A stretch of 64,000 nt of DNA from Deinandra increscens subsp. villosa (GCA_039602395.1 JBCNJP010000006.1:14000952-14064951); one strand, 5' to 3'. Positions 11,779 through 22,700 are shown, counted from the stretch's first letter. Numbers and translations: made by a program. Notes: generated by a model from the letters alone, not told the origin.

Positions 11779-12146
11779 TGATTTATGATCCTTCAAGATC
11801 ATTTAGTGATCATTACTATTGCCTTTACTATGGCATTCATTTGCATTGTTTAATATTCTATCACATTTCAATTTTCATTAAGTTGATACACAATACAAGT
11901 GGACAATCACCCAGACGGGCAAGGGAGGCGGGCAACAAGCTGCGCCGCCAAGCCTTTCTGAATAGCAAAACTCAGCCTTGTGAAAACAACATCTCTAGCA
12001 CCAGAGGTCACCACATTACCATGCATGACCCGTTGAACTCTATTCTATAGGTTACCTGTTGTTGTTGTTTCATCTTTATATGTTTCTTTCTTGTACTATA
12101 AATTGTATCATTGTATTGGTGTGAAATATAGAAAACCTTCTACAGC
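11767..12146 (+). repeat. Probable 3' LTR of the older copia
   Basis: It begins right after the purine tract with TATTAACA (a decayed TGTTAACA). It contains the typical late-LTR text near 12090-12140 (ATAAATTGTATCATTG, then AAAACCTTCTACA). The matching 5' LTR is outside the window, so the ends are inferred. Confidence 0.6.
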
Positions 12147-12235
12147 ACTTATACTCTTTAAGTGTATAATAAAAAATTACACTAAATAACAGCAAGAATT
12201 GAGATTTTACAATTAGTTTTAATTTTGTTGTTTTA

Positions 12236-12403
12236 CCAATGATCTCTAGCCCAATTGGCTAGAGGGAGGTACCCAAGACATTATAAATAGGAGGTCTTGG
12301 GTTCAAGTCCCACTTGTAACAAAAAAATAAAAAATGGGGGTTACAGGATGGGTGGTATAATGTCCCCGTCAGTGATCCAAATTTGCCGTTAAATTTTTTT
12401 TTG
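12236..12403 (+). mobile_element. tRNA-derived SINE upstream of CP12
   Basis: A 168-bp sequence has a pol III A box (TAGCCCAATTGGCTAGAG) and a B box (GGGTTCAAGTCCCA) about 50 bp apart. An unrelated body ends in a T-rich tail. An 11-bp direct repeat TTGTTGTTTTA flanks it at 12225-12235 and 12404-12414. It is a non-autonomous retroposon mobilised by LINE enzymes. Confidence 0.8.
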
Positions 12404-12525
12404 TTGTTGTTTTATCTACGGAACAAAATCTGTCTCTTGTGGTCTCGAAAACAACGAACGAACATTGAAGATATCAATAGAAAACTCTTACATGTATGTA
12501 CATAGTATAGTATAGTATTGCAGTA

Positions 12526-12560
12526 GTGAGCATATATATATATATATACTCGATTAATCG
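12526..12560 (+). promoter_or_regulatory. TATA-rich core promoter of CP12
   Basis: A run of TA repeats (CATATATATATATATATACTCG) ends about 30 bp upstream of the CP12 start codon, a short distance for a TATA box plus 5' UTR. The true start site may use the upstream TAGTATAGTATAG. Confidence 0.35.
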
Positions 12561-12579
12561 TCTCTATATCATGTAAGTC

Positions 12580-12987
12580 ATGGCAACTTTCAATACTTCC
12601 TTCGTCGGATCAATCGGAGACGTAAACCATGGCAGCAGATCTTCGTTATTCGGCAATCGATCAGGTGCTAATTATTCTCTCTGTTTTTCTGGTCAGAAGA
12701 AGACGCTGCTGCGATTGGTAGCGATGGGGGGAGGGGCAAGGTTTAAGGGGACTCATATCAGGGAGATGAAGCTGGCTGAGATGCTAGAGAGCAAAGTGAC
12801 GGAAGCAGAGGAGGCGTGCGCCGGAGATAAGGCCTCCGATGAGTGCAAGGTTGCGTGGGGCGAGGTGGAGGAAATTAGCCAGGCCAAAGCTCATCTCCGA
12901 GTGAAGTTGGAGCATCAAGAAGATCCTCTGGAATCGTTTTGTTCCGGAAATCCAGAAACCGATGAGTGTAGCGTTTACGACGATTGA
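12580..12987 (+). CDS. CP12: Chloroplast CP12 domain protein (CP12-3-like)
   Basis: This intronless 135-residue gene encodes a CP12-type regulator. CP12 is a small disordered stromal protein that, when oxidised in the dark, binds GAPDH and phosphoribulokinase and switches off the Calvin cycle. Residues 1-48 look like a plastid transit peptide (Ser-rich, few acids). The CP12 core is at about 65-135: Cys80 and Cys89 form the N-terminal redox pair, AWGEVEE lies at 92-98, and Cys121 and Cys130 in FCSGNPETDEC form the C-terminal pair that contacts GAPDH. The segment FKGTHIREMKLAEMLE before the domain resembles the CP12-3 subtype as I recall it. The start is the first ATG after a TATA-rich stretch. 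All key cysteines are present and the frame is clean, so the gene appears functional. Confidence 0.93.
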   Translation: MATFNTSFVGSIGDVNHGSRSSLFGNRSGANYSLCFSGQKKTLLRLVAMGGGARFKGTHIREMKLAEMLESKVTEAEEACAGDKASDECKVAWGEVEEISQAKAHLRVKLEHQEDPLESFCSGNPETDECSVYDD

Positions 12988-13144
12988 TCGGAGAAGTATA
13001 GCGCCGAATCACCGACGGCGACAGTTCATGTGTCCTGCGCGTCTCTAATTTGAGTTTTCTTTTTTTCTTTTAGCCTTTAAATATGAAATTACGAATCCAT
13101 GTTAAATGTATAGTTGTATACAAAAACTTCTTAAAAAATAAAGA

Positions 13145-13446
13145 AAATATTTAGCAATATAAATCCTTAAATCCTAGTAGGGTTCCGTTCGGTTGTTTCG
13201 AAAATGAATACATGAAAAAACGAATCTCCGAAATTCGGTTTTTGAGAATTCATAAATTTCAGCAAGCACACCAGAATTATTCTCACTAAAAATAAAGGAG
13301 TAAATCCTCCATATACATGAAGACGACGAGCCAAGTATGGTAAGAAATTATCTATGAATTCAAGGCTACAATTAAGGAAATAATAAAGGAATGAATTATT
13401 GCTAAAAGAAAAAAAAGATCCCTTAATACTCTCCCTCAAGTTGGAG
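13145..13446 (-). repeat. Copia LTR and 3' end remnant, minus strand
   Basis: Read on the minus strand, a tail of copia coding (CTCCAACTTGAGGGAGAG, a purine tract) leads into an LTR-like AT-rich segment that starts TATTAAGGGATC. No full element is visible. It is probably a fragment left by other insertions. The open frame at 13167-13475 has no recognisable domain. Confidence 0.45.
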
Positions 13447-13498
13447 CATGGAGATTTATAATGCTCCAAAAACATGGAGATTTATAATGCTCCAAAAA
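13441..13498. repeat. 26-bp tandem duplication with hairpin potential
   Basis: The unit CATGGAGATTTATAATGCTC plus CAAAAA occurs twice in a row (13447-13472 and 13473-13498). TTGGAGCAT (13441-13449) and ATGCTCCAA (13461-13469) are exact inverse complements and could pair. Confidence 0.85.
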
Positions 13499-13562
13499 CA
13501 TTTTATCATTTTATGTGACAATGAGCTTGTGATTTTATGTGATATAAATATATATTATTAAT

Positions 13563-13930
13563 TCTAATAAAACAATAAAATGGCTTCCACATGTCTTCTT
13601 TTTAAGGTCTCTACATCAACAGTGTCACATGTCAAAACCAGATTTAATTATCAATTTAGTAAATTACCAATTAAGACTAATTACCATATTAAGTTTTAAT
13701 TTTAAAAGAATTGGCAAACATAATGTAGATTTGATAAATTACTCAATAATTTAAGTATTTTAAGGGAAACAAATCAAGAATTTGTCATCTTCAATGTATA
13801 AAATTATCAATTAATATTTTATAATGAATTATGTCATTTATAATTTTCAAATTTCTTAATCATGTTTTTATATTTAGCTAATTTTATAAACCTAAATTCA
13901 ACCCGTGTAGTACACGAGTTACTAACCTAG
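13563..13930 (+). mobile_element. Small non-autonomous Helitron
   Basis: The 3' terminus shows the hallmark hairpin (AACCCGTGTA/TACACGAGTT, one mismatch) followed six bases later by CTAG and then host T. The 5' end is placed at TCTAATAAAACAATAAAATG, a typical plant Helitron start. The element sits in an AT-rich host site with no duplication. It has no Rep/helicase coding, so it depends on an autonomous partner. Confidence 0.7.
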
Positions 13931-14360
13931 TATATATATATTTATGTATATATAGGCACAACATATTCTATGATTACATATGAACATTTTGTCATTTTAT
14001 ATGACAATGAGCTTGTGATTTTATGTGACAATGTGTCACGTAGCTACACGTAAGTATTATTTCAATATGGTTTACCTAAATGCAATGTGGGTGACTTAGT
14101 GAGTTATTGATTTATGTGGCGCAAGTTTGTATGCCACGGTTCTTCTAAATATACGAAATGCACTATATGGTCATGACATGTTTAAACTAGGTCGCTTGGT
14201 GTGTAACATGCATCCTACATGAAATAATCTTGTTTAACTTAATTACTTAATTATAATTTAGTGATTATGTTTAGTTAAATTATAATCTAGTAGTTTAATT
14301 TAATTAAATTTAATCTAGTTATTATCTAAATCCCACGTTAATTCTATGTAACCAAACAAT

Positions 14361-15280
14361 TAGGGGTGAGCAAAAAACCAAAAAAACCGAACCAAACCGA
14401 AAAATCGACAAAACAGAACCGAAAAAAGCCGAACCGAATAAAAAACCAAACCAAAAAAACGGAACCAAAAATAATGGTTCGATTCCGGTTTCACGCAGTT
14501 AAAAACCGAACCGAACCGAAAAACCGATCCGTTTAAAAAAGCGAACCGAACCAAGGGCATATGTGTAAATTAGTGATTTATAAGGGGGCATTATGAAACT
14601 TCAAATATTAATAACATTTTAAAGTATAAAAACTTACAAAAGGTTAAAACTTACGGTGGATCCAAGACCAAGTCCCAAACCCTAGTTCCACTCTCCTCCC
14701 TAACGTCAATTCTCAGTAAGTTTTGTCATCGCCAAACGTTCACGTTTTCCAAATGATTAATTGATTTCTTACTGATTTAGTGATTTCTATTGTTTTAATA
14801 ATTTATAGTTTTATAGTGGTTAGAAAGTTCGTTAACTGGTTAGTAATTATTTCCTATTTGTTTATGTTTTCTACTGATTAATTGATTTCGTACTGGTTAG
14901 TAATTATTTCCAATTTGTTCAAGTTTGCTAATAATTTTTTGCTACTGCCTACTTTTGATGCTTACTTTTTTGTTAACATTTTAGATGGAACCAAGTAGTG
15001 AAAGTCCTGGTTTGAATAAGAATGATGAATCGGTTAATGTTATTGATGGAAGCTAAATACGGTGAAATTTCCTATACTCTCTCTCATTACTAACCATATA
15101 ATAAGTAGGAAAAAAAAACCCGAAACCGAACCAGAACCGAACCGGAACCAAAAAAAACCAAAAAGAACCGAACCGAAAAGAACCAGAACCATTTGGTTCT
15201 TATTTTCAGGAACCGAAAGTTTTGGTTCTCGGTTCGGTTCGAGCCAAAAACCGAACCGAACCGAACCATGCTCACCCCTA
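14361..15280. mobile_element. Non-autonomous hAT element with AACCGAACC arrays
   Basis: Perfect 12-bp terminal inverted repeats (TAGGGGTGAGCA...TGCTCACCCCTA) are flanked by a perfect 8-bp duplication CAAACAAT at 14353-14360 and 15281-15288. An 8-bp TSD is diagnostic of the hAT superfamily. Both subterminal regions are packed with AACCGAACC and related repeats, probably transposase-binding sites. The 920-bp body has no transposase frame. Confidence 0.93.
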
Positions 15281-15780
15281 CAAACAATTTCAAGAATTCA
15301 TTACCATGACATATGAACGATTCTTCTTGATTACCACCATAAACCCAATTAGCCGATCACTTTCCTCCCTCACACTTCAAAGAAAACAAGCAAATTCCTT
15401 CATCATCCCAACTTTTCTCTGGTTCACGACAACAACAAATAGAGCGATATCCCTCTCATTTTTTTATTCGGTTTTCACGAAAAAATTATCCCGAAGGAGC
15501 TGTTGCGTTGCCAGTTCGTTAGAGCAGCAGGTACTCGAGTTTTGGAGGTTGTTTGGCGTCAGTATTGTGGAGAAAGTCAGTCGCGTTCATGGGCTGTGTT
15601 CTGACCTATTTTTTTTACAGCAAAAGGAGGTTGTGGTGAGACGGTGCGGGCTGTGGAAGAAGCACAAGTTCGGTTCTCGATTGATCATTGCTCTCGGATC
15701 ATCACATCATCATCATCATCCTTTTAAACGATCTTAATGTTGTATGTCGGGTCTGCTTTCGTCTAACTTGAGATTAAGCT
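15281..15780 (+). other. Element A LTR segment with an unassigned open frame
   Basis: A frame at 15222-15737 runs partly through the hAT end and then through LTR sequence. It has no domain I recognise and ends in a CAT-repeat stretch coding for histidines (near 15705). I regard it as non-coding LTR/leader sequence. Confidence 0.4.
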
Positions 15781-15954
15781 ACTACGTACCCTAAGGTGAG
15801 TTTCATGGCCCCACTTTAGTCTTTTTACTTTTGGGGGAGAGAACATGCAAAATTTTCTACTGTTTATGGACAACCTTTATATTTCCAACATATCACATGT
15901 ACTAGATTTGCTTGACACAAAAAACTAAGTCCTTACAAATTTAACCGTTAATAG

Positions 15955-16215
15955 CGAACAACGAGGTAATGTTGAGTAGTACTACTGGGGTTTGACAAAC
16001 CCCTCTCAGCGAGCATGTGATGCACCACCCGACTGGCGGTCGTACTGAAAGCGATATTAGCCTAAACGTACTGTTGTTTCTGGTGGGACACGGGGAAGGC
16101 AAGACACGTAAGGATTATTCCTACAATTAATTAGTCAGCTTCAGTTGCGAACTATCTAGTGACATGAACTTTAGGCTAGCTACCTATGATATGGAAATAT
16201 AGCAAAACTTTACAA
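15955..16215 (+). promoter_or_regulatory. Conserved R/U5 block shared by element A and B LTRs
   Basis: About 250 bp match 26470-26710 and 35030-35270 at roughly 85% by eye, while flanking LTR sequence has diverged strongly. It contains GGGGTTTGACAAACCCC, a perfect inverted repeat around one A, and a second GC-rich part GATGCACCACCCGACTGGCG. It lies within the transcribed part of the LTR, about 400-650 bp before the PBS. Confidence 0.7.
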
Positions 16216-16616
16216 CTTATCTATGGACTTTAAACTGTTGTGTTCATATGCGAAAAACTTGACTATGAATATCAAAACCTGTGAACTCACCAACCTTTGG
16301 TTGACACTTTCTTTCAAACATGTCTATCTTAGGTCGAAGGTGTTCGAGTATCACGAGTATGCATGCATGAGCCTTTAAAAACCCTGTTATGGTTTTCTAT
16401 ACAAGATACATTATTTCAAATGATAATGTTTTATGTAAATACTATTTTTGTTTGTTTATGCTTCCGCATTTGTAAAACTCTGTAATTATAGTTTAATGAA
16501 ATATAAAACTTTTTATTAATTATGGGTCGTTTGGTGTAACTAATGGACTCCGATCCTGGTTTGTCATGCTCCCTGCTGTGCGTTATCATGCGCGGGATTT
16601 TTGGCGGTGTGACAGA

Positions 16617-16630
16617 TTAGTATCAGAGCC
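16617..16630 (+). promoter_or_regulatory. Primer-binding site of element A
   Basis: TTAGTATCAGAGCC starts two bases after the LTR end (GTGTGACA). It matches the tRNA-iMet primer site with one change (TTGG to TTAG). Confidence 0.8.
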
Positions 16631-19600
16631 CATGGTTACAACGAACTAAGAATTTGGTCTTAGACTGTAACCGTTTTGCATTAGTTGCACACTTAAACGT
16701 TTTACTAATGCATCATGATACTCACTCCAACACGTACCTGGCCTACAATATGTCATTTTGTTTTTATCATCCAACTCTCTTATACTCATGGCGAGGAGCC
16801 AGTTAATTTTGAGTCGTCTTCAACATCTTTGAGTCGTGTATCTCTTGGTTAACATCCATGGACAACGATTCATCGAATCAGATCAGAGGATCACATCTTC
16901 ACTCTTAACAAGCCATTTGTTACTAGGGATTATTCTAGACTGAAGGACTGGGCGTAGTACCTAGACATTGGACGAGTGATTACTTAGGAAGGTGGTGTGA
17001 TACCTCTTCCCGTTCTTAAACCTTTCCCATAACTTAGGACGTTCTTGTTAGACCTTCCTTGCATATACTGCCCAACCATCATTTTTAAGGAACGTAATCA
17101 TTACCTGCTAATAGTGCAATCATTCAGCTTCACTAGAGGCAACAAAGTATAGATTCAAGTGTTAGCCTATGGGGGCACTTGTATCTGGTTTCGCTATCCT
17201 GTTTGTTTTTTTTCTCTGATCTTTGAAGACATTTCCCTTCTTGATCTCATCGCGTTACGCGTTGAAAAAAATAATATTACTTGAATACAACTCTTATAAC
17301 TTCAACGGTACCTGATGTGGGCCAATTGAAATTCTCTCTTTATGTACCGGATGTGATCACGTCTGTATGCGGGGTAACTGTTCTTTAACGTCGAGCCAAG
17401 CTTGGGTCATTGTGATAAACTCTATTCAGATCCTATTGAGCTAAAATTCTGGCTGACTCGCTTCGGGTGGGTCAATCCAACTAAAGTGAGCATTTTATTC
17501 TCGAAACTTGTCTCTTTAACGAACTCTGGTCAAGATAACCTTGGGTTAGTGACCACATTCTTGATACACACTCCTAGGATATCTCATCTATACTCCACCA
17601 AACCTGGTAGCTACGGTAAGAGGAACTAGGGTGACTTATGGGGTAAATTACAGTTACGGGTGCACACATAAATGTAATTTGCAGTGTATGGAAGTCCTAG
17701 AGAATCTTACACGGCAAGCTGATGGTTATAACGGATACAACCTCTTATCTTAAACACCAATACATATGAATTTCGAGCATGTTGGGCTCAACCGGATGGT
17801 TGAATTCATCCATCCTTGTAAACGCTATCACACCTGACCTGACCCCTTCTTTACTATTGGATTCTAATCCATTAGCGAACCCTCTTGAAGCATATTACGA
17901 ATGTTGGCCCTGGCATGACACTATTTTACTCGTGTACTTAAATGATAAGTCTTCCTTAGTTGCGAACACCCTCGATGAAACCTTTGACTGGTTTGAACTT
18001 ATCTTGAATCATAACCCTACTTTCACGACCTTACCGATCATATCAATCCTTGGAACTTTAAAATCGTGAGTCAACATGGACATACATTCTCCGGACGGAT
18101 ACTAGACGACATTAGATGAACGAATTGGATAAAACATATACCGTAAGCATTGGAGCATATTGATGGCTGAAAACTCTTGTGAAGTTACCATCCGAAGATT
18201 CACACTTCCTTATTTTCTTGTGCGAACCAAAACTTGTTTCCAGCAACACCGTCACGAGTGCACAAACTGCCTATCTCACCACAAGCATATTTCTCTCTAG
18301 TGGAGGTAATGTTAGTGAAGAGCCTTCCTAATTTTCAAACTGATGACTTCCAATTTTAACATAATGACTATTCTGATTTACCCGTTGAACCTGTGCTATC
18401 GATTTTCTTCGACATGATTCAAACCTTCTATGATTTAGCAACCAACAATTTTTGATTCTTGCGCTTTTGTAATCCTCTATGTTTTGTATAAGCTTTCAAG
18501 TTTTGAACTAGCAAGTGTTACACTCATGGTTGGCATTTTAACTAGTTAACACCATTAATGACGAGACTACCTTGTGCCACTATCGCAATATCAATACAAA
18601 TCCCTTTATGGAAACTCTATTTACACCTATTGAGCATGAACTTCTTGTTATCTGTAGCTAATCATACCATCGACCTTGTATTTCCCCTTCTTACGCATTG
18701 AGTACAACAAGTTATCCATATATTTGTTAACGCTCATGTCATAACAACTATCAACAAATTTCTGGTACACGGATCCTCATTGTCCTTTTCAGAAACTTTC
18801 ATTGATGAACCCCCTACTTAAACTTAATCCTTATGACCTATTTAAAATTTTGATCATCTTGAAATCTGAAGCGTTATAATATTCGCATTGTGCGTGTCAA
18901 CATCTCGACGACCTTCGCTAGAATGGCAAACCTTACGCATCTTACTGGTCTTGTGAATTGAAACACCTACACCTTTTGTTTACACAACATATTGAGGTTT
19001 TAACCTCACACCCCTTTACATGCTAACGTATGGGAGAAGCTTGACGTACTTTATCTCTGTTAAAAATATCCCAACTGCTTCGACTAATGGCTAGTATTAG
19101 TCGGCAGCTGGTATGCTTTCAAGGTGCTGGTAGTGTGGTGGGTTAGATGTGGTACACCCTATATATAAGCATTAGTGGCATGTTAAGTGTGGGACCAATA
19201 CCAGACCAAGGATTAACTTTAGAGTCGTACGCAAAAACCTCATCTTGAGAAACTCCATCTAACGAGACCATATCCTCTGCAAAACTGATTAATGCTAATT
19301 TCTATGAGATTACAGATATCTCCTACGTACTTCTACCAAGAGAGACATATTCGAAATAATCAAACACCATGCTTACGATTTGTCTAGGCCTAGAAGGAAA
19401 ATTCCCCTAAAGAAAATTTGCTTCTACGATTCAGATGTGAGTTCTGACTCAGATGATCATCAACGTTTTAAACGTTAGAGATTTTCCCTTATGAATAACA
19501 AACCACCTGATTGGATGATTAACTCCAACTTTTAGGAAGTAGGTTGACCTCCCTTTAAGGGAAAACTATTTTTTTGAACTGACTGTTCCTTTTTTATTAA

Positions 19601-21799
19601 CTTTCTAGCTATCACTAAAGAGATACCCTCCCGATCCTTTTCTATGGAACACCCGATTAGATCTTTTGACCCGCGGTAAACCTGTACTAAACCCTAGCAA
19701 AAACGCATATGTACAGGCAACCCAAGCCAAAGCCACTTCTGAACATCCTGATGTTTTGTGTATCGCAGACACCCTTTTATAACACTTTCGTACTCTATCT
19801 TACTCTTCAGGACCATTTGAACCGATATTTTGACAAGAAAGGAAGCATGATGCATGAAGCGCAAGAACACCAAGGAGACTAGGCACACTGGTCAGCTTAA
19901 ACAACGAAGATTTCTCTAACGAGACGTTTACTCTATTGAATTGTATAACCATTGACACATTCATTTTGATATCTATTTACGTGAATTTCTTGCCAAATCC
20001 TATCAAGCACGCTATATATTTCTCTCTGAATTTTATACTATCCATTACGTTATTTGCATCCTCCCTGCTGGTATCTTCACCAGTGCTACTTTAAACTCAC
20101 ATGTATTCTTGGAATGTGTAGTTGTGACTATCATAAGCTTGTTATCCCATCGCTTACTCGAATTCACGAACTAAACTGTTGGCGCTTTTCCTCCATTTGC
20201 TATTCTCATGCTTGATGCCATGCGTAATCCTGCAGATCACTTTTCGGTATTCGGTACCTTATAGTTACACGTTTATTTTGTTGGATCTTCACTCTAAAAT
20301 TTTGGATTCTTTAGCAAGGTAATGTGCATGATGATATGATGTATGATACTGAACTCCAACTTGAATTTGAACCTAATTGTCTATGTGACTTCTTGAATAA
20401 TTCTTAACAAAGATGAGTAATTCTTTTCTAAAACAAACTGCTACGTGATACCTTCTAAATGGCAATGGGCTCTTGATTGGGTTTCTCTTTAAACCTCAGT
20501 CCTTTTGTCACAAAATCAGTGTGTTACAAGTTAGATTTTAGTATGCGAGCAACTGTTGAACCATTTTATTATGATAAATAGTTTGTTTGCTTCTGATCTT
20601 CTCATGGGAAATGTTTATAAAACATACGTGTTTATGCATGCTAAAATTTGAGACTCTAATCCGATGTTTAATGTATATAAATTGATTAATCATTGAGGTG
20701 TTGTTTTAAACATAAATTGAGTAGAACTGCATGATTAGTTATGTGTATGAAACATATTAGGAACCAGAAAATGACGTGTTGTGGATGTATTAACTTGATT
20801 GAGTATGAAAACCATACACCATACAAGGTCCTAAGTCTCCTACCTCGGTAAGAATGACAAGACTGTGTGAAGTTGCCCCGTCAACTTTGCACCGTATAGG
20901 TTGTGTTGGTTAGTTTATGAACTTATATGCTCGTGATATGTCATGCTGGTATTGTATGATAGTATATCAGATGTTAGGACTAATTGTATGCATTGTATGG
21001 TAAAACCTTTATGACAGATTTCATGCTAGTACGCTTTGACCACATCAACCTTTAAAAGGAATCTTCATAGTAACTCGTATGCTATCCGAACCGTTATTGC
21101 ATGAAATGTGAATTTCAAACTTGAATATTATTATGAATCATGTGAACTTAATTGGTCATAACTCCATAAGGTGCTAAATTAATCAATGGGTCCTCATGTT
21201 AACTTGATCAACCTTGTGTAATTCTATGTTATTTTCTAGTTGATAGGCAAAATCAGACGTTTGCGCTTTCTTAGATAACGAGTCTATTTAGAAAGCACGG
21301 ATTGACTTGAAGCGTACCCAATCTTCTCATACTCAAATTCCCTTCTCTCTAATTCACCTGGGCTATTGGTGAATGCGAATGCGTTGAGCGAAATTGAGAC
21401 ACGAAATGAGAATCTCACTCCTAGCGTAGGACACAATAGCAGGAGGCTACTGGGACATAGTATGGTGCCTTCTTCGTAGTGAAATTTTGAGTCTAGATAC
21501 TTATGTTATCATGTCATTCTATTTGACCTTGCCACTCGACACGATCCCCATAATGCAGTTGTTCGACTTTCCTTGTAGAAATGCTTGATCAAAGAAACCA
21601 CTTTCTGCACTTATGATCGGAATTCCTTTCGAAATTCTTTAAACTTTTGGCATCTCCTCTGCATGTTGTAGACATTCCTGGACATAACGTCCATCACTTC
21701 TCTTGGAATAGAGAACACGATTTCCTTCGATATGTTATGGTCGAGATTAGTTTTTGTAACAACTGACGTTGATTTAAATATTGGGACGAAATTCCTTCA

Positions 21800-21811
21800 A
21801 TAAGGGGATGA
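21800..21811 (+). promoter_or_regulatory. Polypurine tract of element A
   Basis: AATAAGGGGATGA immediately precedes the 3' LTR start TGTGACGACC. Element B has the near-identical AACAAGGGGATGA. Confidence 0.8.
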
Positions 21812-22162
21812 TGTGACGACCCTGAAAATTTTTCCTTACTTTCGGCCAGCTCACTAGCTGCATTTTCTTCAACAAGGGGATACTGTGACAATTAGTCTTT
21901 ATCAGGTCTTTTTCTGATTTAAATAAACTTAAATTAATATAAATGTCGTGAGAACATTTACTCAAACTATTATAAATGTTGTGTGAACATTTATGTGATT
22001 GACTTGTGTTGACCTTAGCACACAGGATTTGTGTAGCCATCATTATACGAGCATACACTTGAGTCTGGACGTTTTTATATTTTATGATTCTATGTAAATC
22101 ATGACCTATGATTTCATATGAACATTTTGTCATTTTATGTGACAATGAGCTTGTAATTTTAT

Positions 22163-22165
<3 letters not shown>
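21812..22165 (+). repeat. 3' LTR of element A, truncated after about 354 bp
   Basis: It begins TGTGACGACCCTGAAAATTT right after the PPT. Seventy-odd bp in, a second PPT-like AACAAGGGGATAC is followed by TGTGACAATTAG, echoing the same arrangement in element B. The sequence reaches the GTCATTTTATGTGACAATGAG motif shared with the 5' LTR and then runs into a TA repeat and a Helitron end. The rest of the LTR is not in the window. Confidence 0.75.

Positions 22166-22222
<57 letters not shown>
22166..22222. repeat. (TA)n microsatellite
   Basis: About 57 bp of pure TA repeat at the junction between the element A LTR and a Helitron end. Confidence 0.97.
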
Positions 22223-22226
<4 letters not shown>

Positions 22227-22700
22227 TGGGGTACCCGCGCGTTGCGGCGGGCGACAGTTTATAGCACGTTATCTGCCTTTTGTTCACGCATTCGGCGGCG
22301 ACGACAATTTACACCGCGATATTTGTTTCTGCTAGCGCGATGTGACGTGAAGACAATTAATAATGCGGTACATGGGTATTCGGCGGCTGCGACAATTTAC
22401 AAGACTCATGACATAGGGGGAAACTCGCAAGATGCGGCGGCAGCGACAGTCAACCGATACGGTATTTGTTTTGACGTCTCCTATCATGCGTATAAACGGA
22501 ATTTGTTTTAGAATGATACCAACACGGTACTTGTTTTAGAACGACACTTATAAACGGAAATTTAAAAACACGTAATAACCCAAACGCATAAAGTTTCAAG
22601 TCTGCGACTATATTTCTCATACCATAAACTCTTGTTAAATTCATTTAGATTGGAAATAGAAAAATGAGATTATATTTCCAATCTATAGTCAGAATTGCAC
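22223..22700 (-). mobile_element. Helitron 3' terminus, minus strand (other end not found)
   Basis: On the minus strand the sequence ends with a GC hairpin (CCCGCCGCAACGCGCGGG) followed by TACCCCACTAA and then T. This fits a Helitron CTRR end. The next few hundred bp carry a repeated GCGGC(N)GCGACA motif (near 22250, 22295, 22385, 22440). I cannot locate the TC-type 5' end, so the right limit is only indicative. Confidence 0.5.

Larger units (their letters stand above)
13490..16614 (+). repeat. 5' LTR of element A (truncated at its left end, with two insertions)
   Basis: The right half (15780-16614) aligns with the LTRs of element B, including the block GTAGTACTACTGGGG and GATGCACCACCCGACTGGCG. 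It ends GGTGTGACA followed by a tRNA-iMet-like PBS. The left half contains two copies of GTCATTTTATGTGACAATGAG. The left edge starts within that motif, so the LTR start is missing. A Helitron (13563-13930) and a hAT element (14361-15280) sit inside. A gypsy Tekay/Del-like affinity is inferred from similarity to element B. Confidence 0.75.
16615..21811 (+). mobile_element. Internal region of element A: coding-free LARD-like retroelement
   Basis: The 5.2-kb interval runs from a PBS (TTAGTATCAGAGCC, 16617-16630) to a gypsy-type junction (GGGACGAAATTCC...TAAGGGGATGA) at about 21783-21811, so its ends are those of an LTR retrotransposon. Inside I find no gag, protease, RT, RNase H or integrase motif in any frame. 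The only open frames (75 aa at 17402, 96 aa at 17779, 64 aa at 19694 minus) carry no domain. It fits a large retrotransposon derivative mobilised by a relative such as element B, but heavy decay is the alternative. Confidence 0.65.

Noticed and set aside
14361..15280. Telomere-like repeats (AACCGAACC)
   Set aside because: The plant telomere unit is TTTAGGG. These arrays are subterminal repeats of a hAT element with clear TIRs and TSD.
15222..15737. A 171-aa protein-coding gene
   Set aside because: It starts inside the hAT terminus, has no known domain, and most of it is LTR sequence of element A.
17402..19888. Host genes within the interior of element A
   Set aside because: Open frames are short (64-96 aa), in mixed directions, without domains or splice-supported extensions.
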